A program made the position numbers and the translations under genes. The notes beneath the pieces were generated by a model that worked only from the letters and a program-made list of their open reading frames with translations, was not told the origin of the DNA and did not search any database. Below are positions 5,160-6,704 of a stretch of DNA of 6,704 bases, one piece after another (position 1 is the stretch's first letter; every line of letters begins with the position of its first letter). Source of the stretch: Syntrophaceae bacterium UBA6255. GTDB lineage: Bacteria > Desulfobacterota > Syntrophia > Syntrophales > Smithellaceae. The stretch spans positions 1 to 6,704 of the forward strand of contig DJVN01000055.1 in assembly GCA_002441205.1 (NCBI GenBank), read 5' to 3'.

Positions 5160-6314
5160 GTGAATCATATGAAAGATCATTATGAGCAGGGCCCTATTCG
5201 CCCTCCCAGCGAGGCGACAAGCCTTCTGATTCGCGTGACCAGAAATTGCCCGTGGAACAAGTGCGCTTTTTGCCATACTTATCTCGGGACGAAGTTTGAG
5301 CTGCGCAGTGTAGATGAAGTTAAAAAAGATCTTCAAACCATGAAAGATATCGCCGACGGGGTTGTTGATGTTTCGTGGAAGTTGGGCGAAGGAGGCCGGA
5401 TAAGCAAAAATGTTCTAAGATATATGTATAACCGTCAGGATTTACGTAATGATTATGTCTATTCTGTGGCAGTTTGGCTTTATTATGGCGGAGAAAATGT
5501 TTTTTTGCAGGATGCCAATTCGCTGATTTTAAAAACAGCCGACCTTGTATCAATTCTTGATTTTTTAAAAGAAAAGTTTCCAAACGTGAAAAGAATCACG
5601 TCGTACTGCCGTTCGCATACTGCGGCTAGAAAAACTGTTGCTGAATTTGAACAATTAAAAAATGCAGGTCTTTCCCGCATTCATATCGGCATGGAAAGCG
5701 GTTGTGATGACGTTTTGGCTTTAATCAACAAAGGGGTTACCGCCGGTGATCACATGAAAGCCGGTCTGAATATCAGAAAGGCAGGCATTGAACTGAGCGA
5801 ATACGTGATGCCCGGACTTGGCGGAACAAAATATACTCGTCAGCACGCCTTGGATACGGCGAAAGTCATTAATGCGATCAATCCTGATTTTATACGGCTT
5901 CGCACGCTTCACGTTGTGCCGGGTACTCATTTGGATGAGTTGATGAAAAAAGGTGAATTTCACCCTTTAAAAGATGATGATGTTCTCAAGGAAATAAAAT
6001 TGTTCATTGAGAATCTGGATGTTCAGGGAACATATCTGACCAGCGATCATATATTGAACCTGCTGGAGGAACTTGAAGGCGGGTTTCCTGAAGATAAGCA
6101 GAAAATTTTATCTACGATCGAACAATATTTTCAACTATCCCCTGATGAGCAGCTTATTTTTCGAGTTGGAAGACGCAGCGGTGCCTGTAGAAAGCTTGTC
6201 GATCTATCGGATACGGAAATGTATTCAAAGTTAAAATCAACGGTTGATCATTATGCTGTCCAGGGTCTTAATATTGAAGAAGAAATAATCAAAACAATGA
6301 ATAATTACACATAG
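5160..6314 (+). CDS. Radical SAM protein of unknown substrate
   Basis: A 384-aa cytoplasmic radical SAM enzyme. The cluster motif is C30-PWNK-C35-AF-C38 in the context LLIRVTRNCPWNKCAFC, spaced CX4CX2C rather than the common CX3CX2C. The start IRPPSEATSLLI (13-24), FLQDANSLIL (115-124), IHIGMESGCDDVLALINKG (174-192, probable SAM contacts) and VMPGLGG (217-222) fit a class of uncharacterised radical SAM proteins related to the COG1032/HemN-like group. No cobalamin-binding domain, SPASM domain or C-terminal cysteine cluster is visible. The C-terminal third (about 270-384) is helical and may hold the substrate. The start is GTG 5160 or ATG 5169. Neither has a strong ribosome site, and ATG 5169 would drop three residues. 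It stands alone behind its own candidate promoter, so neighbours give no clue to the substrate. Confidence 0.88.
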   Translation: MNHMKDHYEQGPIRPPSEATSLLIRVTRNCPWNKCAFCHTYLGTKFELRSVDEVKKDLQTMKDIADGVVDVSWKLGEGGRISKNVLRYMYNRQDLRNDYVYSVAVWLYYGGENVFLQDANSLILKTADLVSILDFLKEKFPNVKRITSYCRSHTAARKTVAEFEQLKNAGLSRIHIGMESGCDDVLALINKGVTAGDHMKAGLNIRKAGIELSEYVMPGLGGTKYTRQHALDTAKVINAINPDFIRLRTLHVVPGTHLDELMKKGEFHPLKDDDVLKEIKLFIENLDVQGTYLTSDHILNLLEELEGGFPEDKQKILSTIEQYFQLSPDEQLIFRVGRRSGACRKLVDLSDTEMYSKLKSTVDHYAVQGLNIEEEIIKTMNNYT

Positions 6315-6331
6315 ATATCAATAAATTATTC

Positions 6332-6378
6332 AGGTGTGGACACGTATTTTCCCCCCACTTTTACTTTTTCTTTCATTT
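6332..6378 (+). terminator. Weak candidate terminator after the radical SAM gene
   Basis: AGGTGTGG (6332-6339) can pair with CCCCACTT (6353-6360) with one mismatch and one G-U pair, around a 13-nt loop. It is followed by the pyrimidine run TTACTTTTTCTTTC (6361-6374). The stem is imperfect, so this is tentative. Confidence 0.3.
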
Positions 6379-6382
6379 ATTG

Positions 6383-6401
6383 TGACTGATATTCTGACTG
6401 A
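6383..6401 (+). repeat. Short tandem direct repeat TGACTGA upstream of a promoter
   Basis: TGACTGA occurs at 6383-6389 and again at 6395-6401, 12 bp apart and on the same strand. It ends 14 bp before the -35 box at 6416. The placement would suit a binding site for a transcription activator, though two 7-mers could be chance. Confidence 0.35.
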
Positions 6402-6415
6402 CGGTAAATATTTTA

Positions 6416-6444
6416 TTGACACTTATGTTCTTTCTGCTTATACT
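6416..6444 (+). promoter_or_regulatory. Near-consensus sigma-70 promoter for the right-edge gene
   Basis: TTGACA (6416-6421, perfect -35), a 17-bp spacer and TATACT (6439-6444, 5/6 of the -10). It is the best promoter in the window. Transcription should start near 6451, giving a leader of about 250 nt before ATG 6701. The -10 box is built into an inverted repeat (6440-6465). Confidence 0.75.
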
Positions 6445-6465
6445 GCCGCCGTCAAAAGGCAGTAT
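6440..6465 (+). promoter_or_regulatory. 8-bp inverted repeat overlapping the -10 box
   Basis: ATACTGCC (6440-6447) and GGCAGTAT (6458-6465) are perfect reverse complements around a 10-nt loop, followed by TTTATTAAAT. One arm covers five bases of the -10 box, so a repressor binding the palindrome could block the promoter. The GC-containing stem plus T-rich tail also looks like an intrinsic terminator for transcripts arriving from upstream. The two readings are not exclusive. Confidence 0.5.
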
Positions 6466-6700
6466 TTTATTAAATATCAGATAACCGAACTCTTGTACCG
6501 AGTCTGCTATTGATCTTAGACAATTTGTTCCAAATATTAACAGAGCATGAACAGCTTATGTATTGACGGGACAAGAAAAAACATTGCAGTTAGTTGTCAA
6601 GGGCTATGAGAATATAAAGCGTCTGAGTTATCTGAGCGATTAATAAAATCGTGCGATATTTTGATAAAAAAGAAAACAATAAATTAGAGGAGGCTATACA
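6451..6700 (+). other. Long untranslated leader of the right-edge gene
   Basis: About 250 nt lie between the predicted transcription start and ATG 6701 with no convincing ORF. Possible small pairings include CGATT/AATCG at about 6639-6653 and TTGAC (6563-6567) with GTCAA (6596-6600). TCTGAG is repeated with a 9-nt period near 6624-6638. I do not recognise a known riboswitch (no cobalamin, TPP, SAM, preQ1 or GEMM core). It may be a structured leader or contain a small RNA. Confidence 0.4.
6686..6693 (+). promoter_or_regulatory. Very strong ribosome binding site of the right-edge gene
   Basis: AGAGGAGG (6686-6693) is followed by a 7-nt spacer to ATG 6701. It is the strongest Shine-Dalgarno in the window and implies a well-translated gene just beyond the edge. 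Confidence 0.85.
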
Positions 6701-6704
6701 ATGC
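6701..6704 (+). CDS. Start codon of a gene cut off by the right edge
   Basis: ATG 6701-6703 sits at ideal spacing from AGAGGAGG, downstream of a near-consensus promoter. Only the start codon and one further base are in the window, so nothing can be said about the product beyond likely strong expression. Confidence 0.75.

Noticed and set aside
6547..6609. 20-codon ORF in the right-edge leader
   Set aside because: It has no ribosome site, is very short, and shows no run of regulatory codons typical of an attenuation peptide.
6563..6618. Second promoter in the leader (TTGACG 6563 or TTGTCA 6594 with TATAAA 6613)
   Set aside because: The spacings are wrong: no -10 lies 16-18 bp after TTGACG, and TTGTCA is only 13 bp from TATAAA.

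Overview
The window is a compact stretch of bacterial chromosome with every supported gene on the + strand. The genes are housekeeping types: an ABC permease, TatD, QueC, QueE, Pcm, an NlpD-like protein and a radical SAM enzyme. I see no insertion sequence, integrase, CRISPR array, tRNA, rRNA or prophage gene. The pcm–nlpD pair and the amidase-activator-like NlpD homologue point to a Gram-negative (diderm) bacterium. The moderate, slightly AT-leaning composition and the look of the small protein and the radical SAM enzyme would suit a member of the former Deltaproteobacteria (Desulfobacterota/Syntrophia-like). That placement is a weak inference from style, not from a marker gene.

Layout. (1) Positions 1-543 hold the C-terminal part of a DppC/OppC-type peptide transporter permease. 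Its frame continues upstream of ATG 43 but meets an in-frame TAG at 13-15, where the family normally has a tyrosine. (2) Positions 644-2970 look like one transcription unit: an unrecognised 57-aa protein with a strong ribosome site, tatD six bases later, queC, and queE overlapping the end of queC. QueE makes 7-carboxy-7-deazaguanine and QueC turns it into preQ0, the precursor of queuosine in tRNA. queD, folE and the later steps must lie elsewhere. (3) Positions 2971-3171 are non-coding, with a small palindrome and a 30-bp-spaced direct repeat. (4) Positions 3172-5100 are a tightly overlapping trio: an unrecognised helical protein, pcm (isoaspartyl protein repair) and an exported LysM + degenerate LytM protein. 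This matches the well-known surE–pcm–nlpD neighbourhood, with the unknown helical protein in front of pcm. (5) A perfect hairpin covers the nlpD stop codon and is followed at once by a plausible promoter for a 384-aa radical SAM protein (5160-6314). (6) Positions 6315-6700 carry no convincing gene. They contain a near-consensus sigma-70 promoter whose -10 box is part of an 8-bp inverted repeat, then a leader of about 250 nt, then a very strong ribosome site and an ATG at 6701. That ATG is the first codon of a gene running off the right edge.

Nothing here is clearly a new biological system. The points most worth a second look are the nonsense codon in the permease, the long leader with its promoter-embedded hairpin at the right edge, the two unrecognised small proteins, and the radical SAM enzyme with a CX4CX2C cluster motif.
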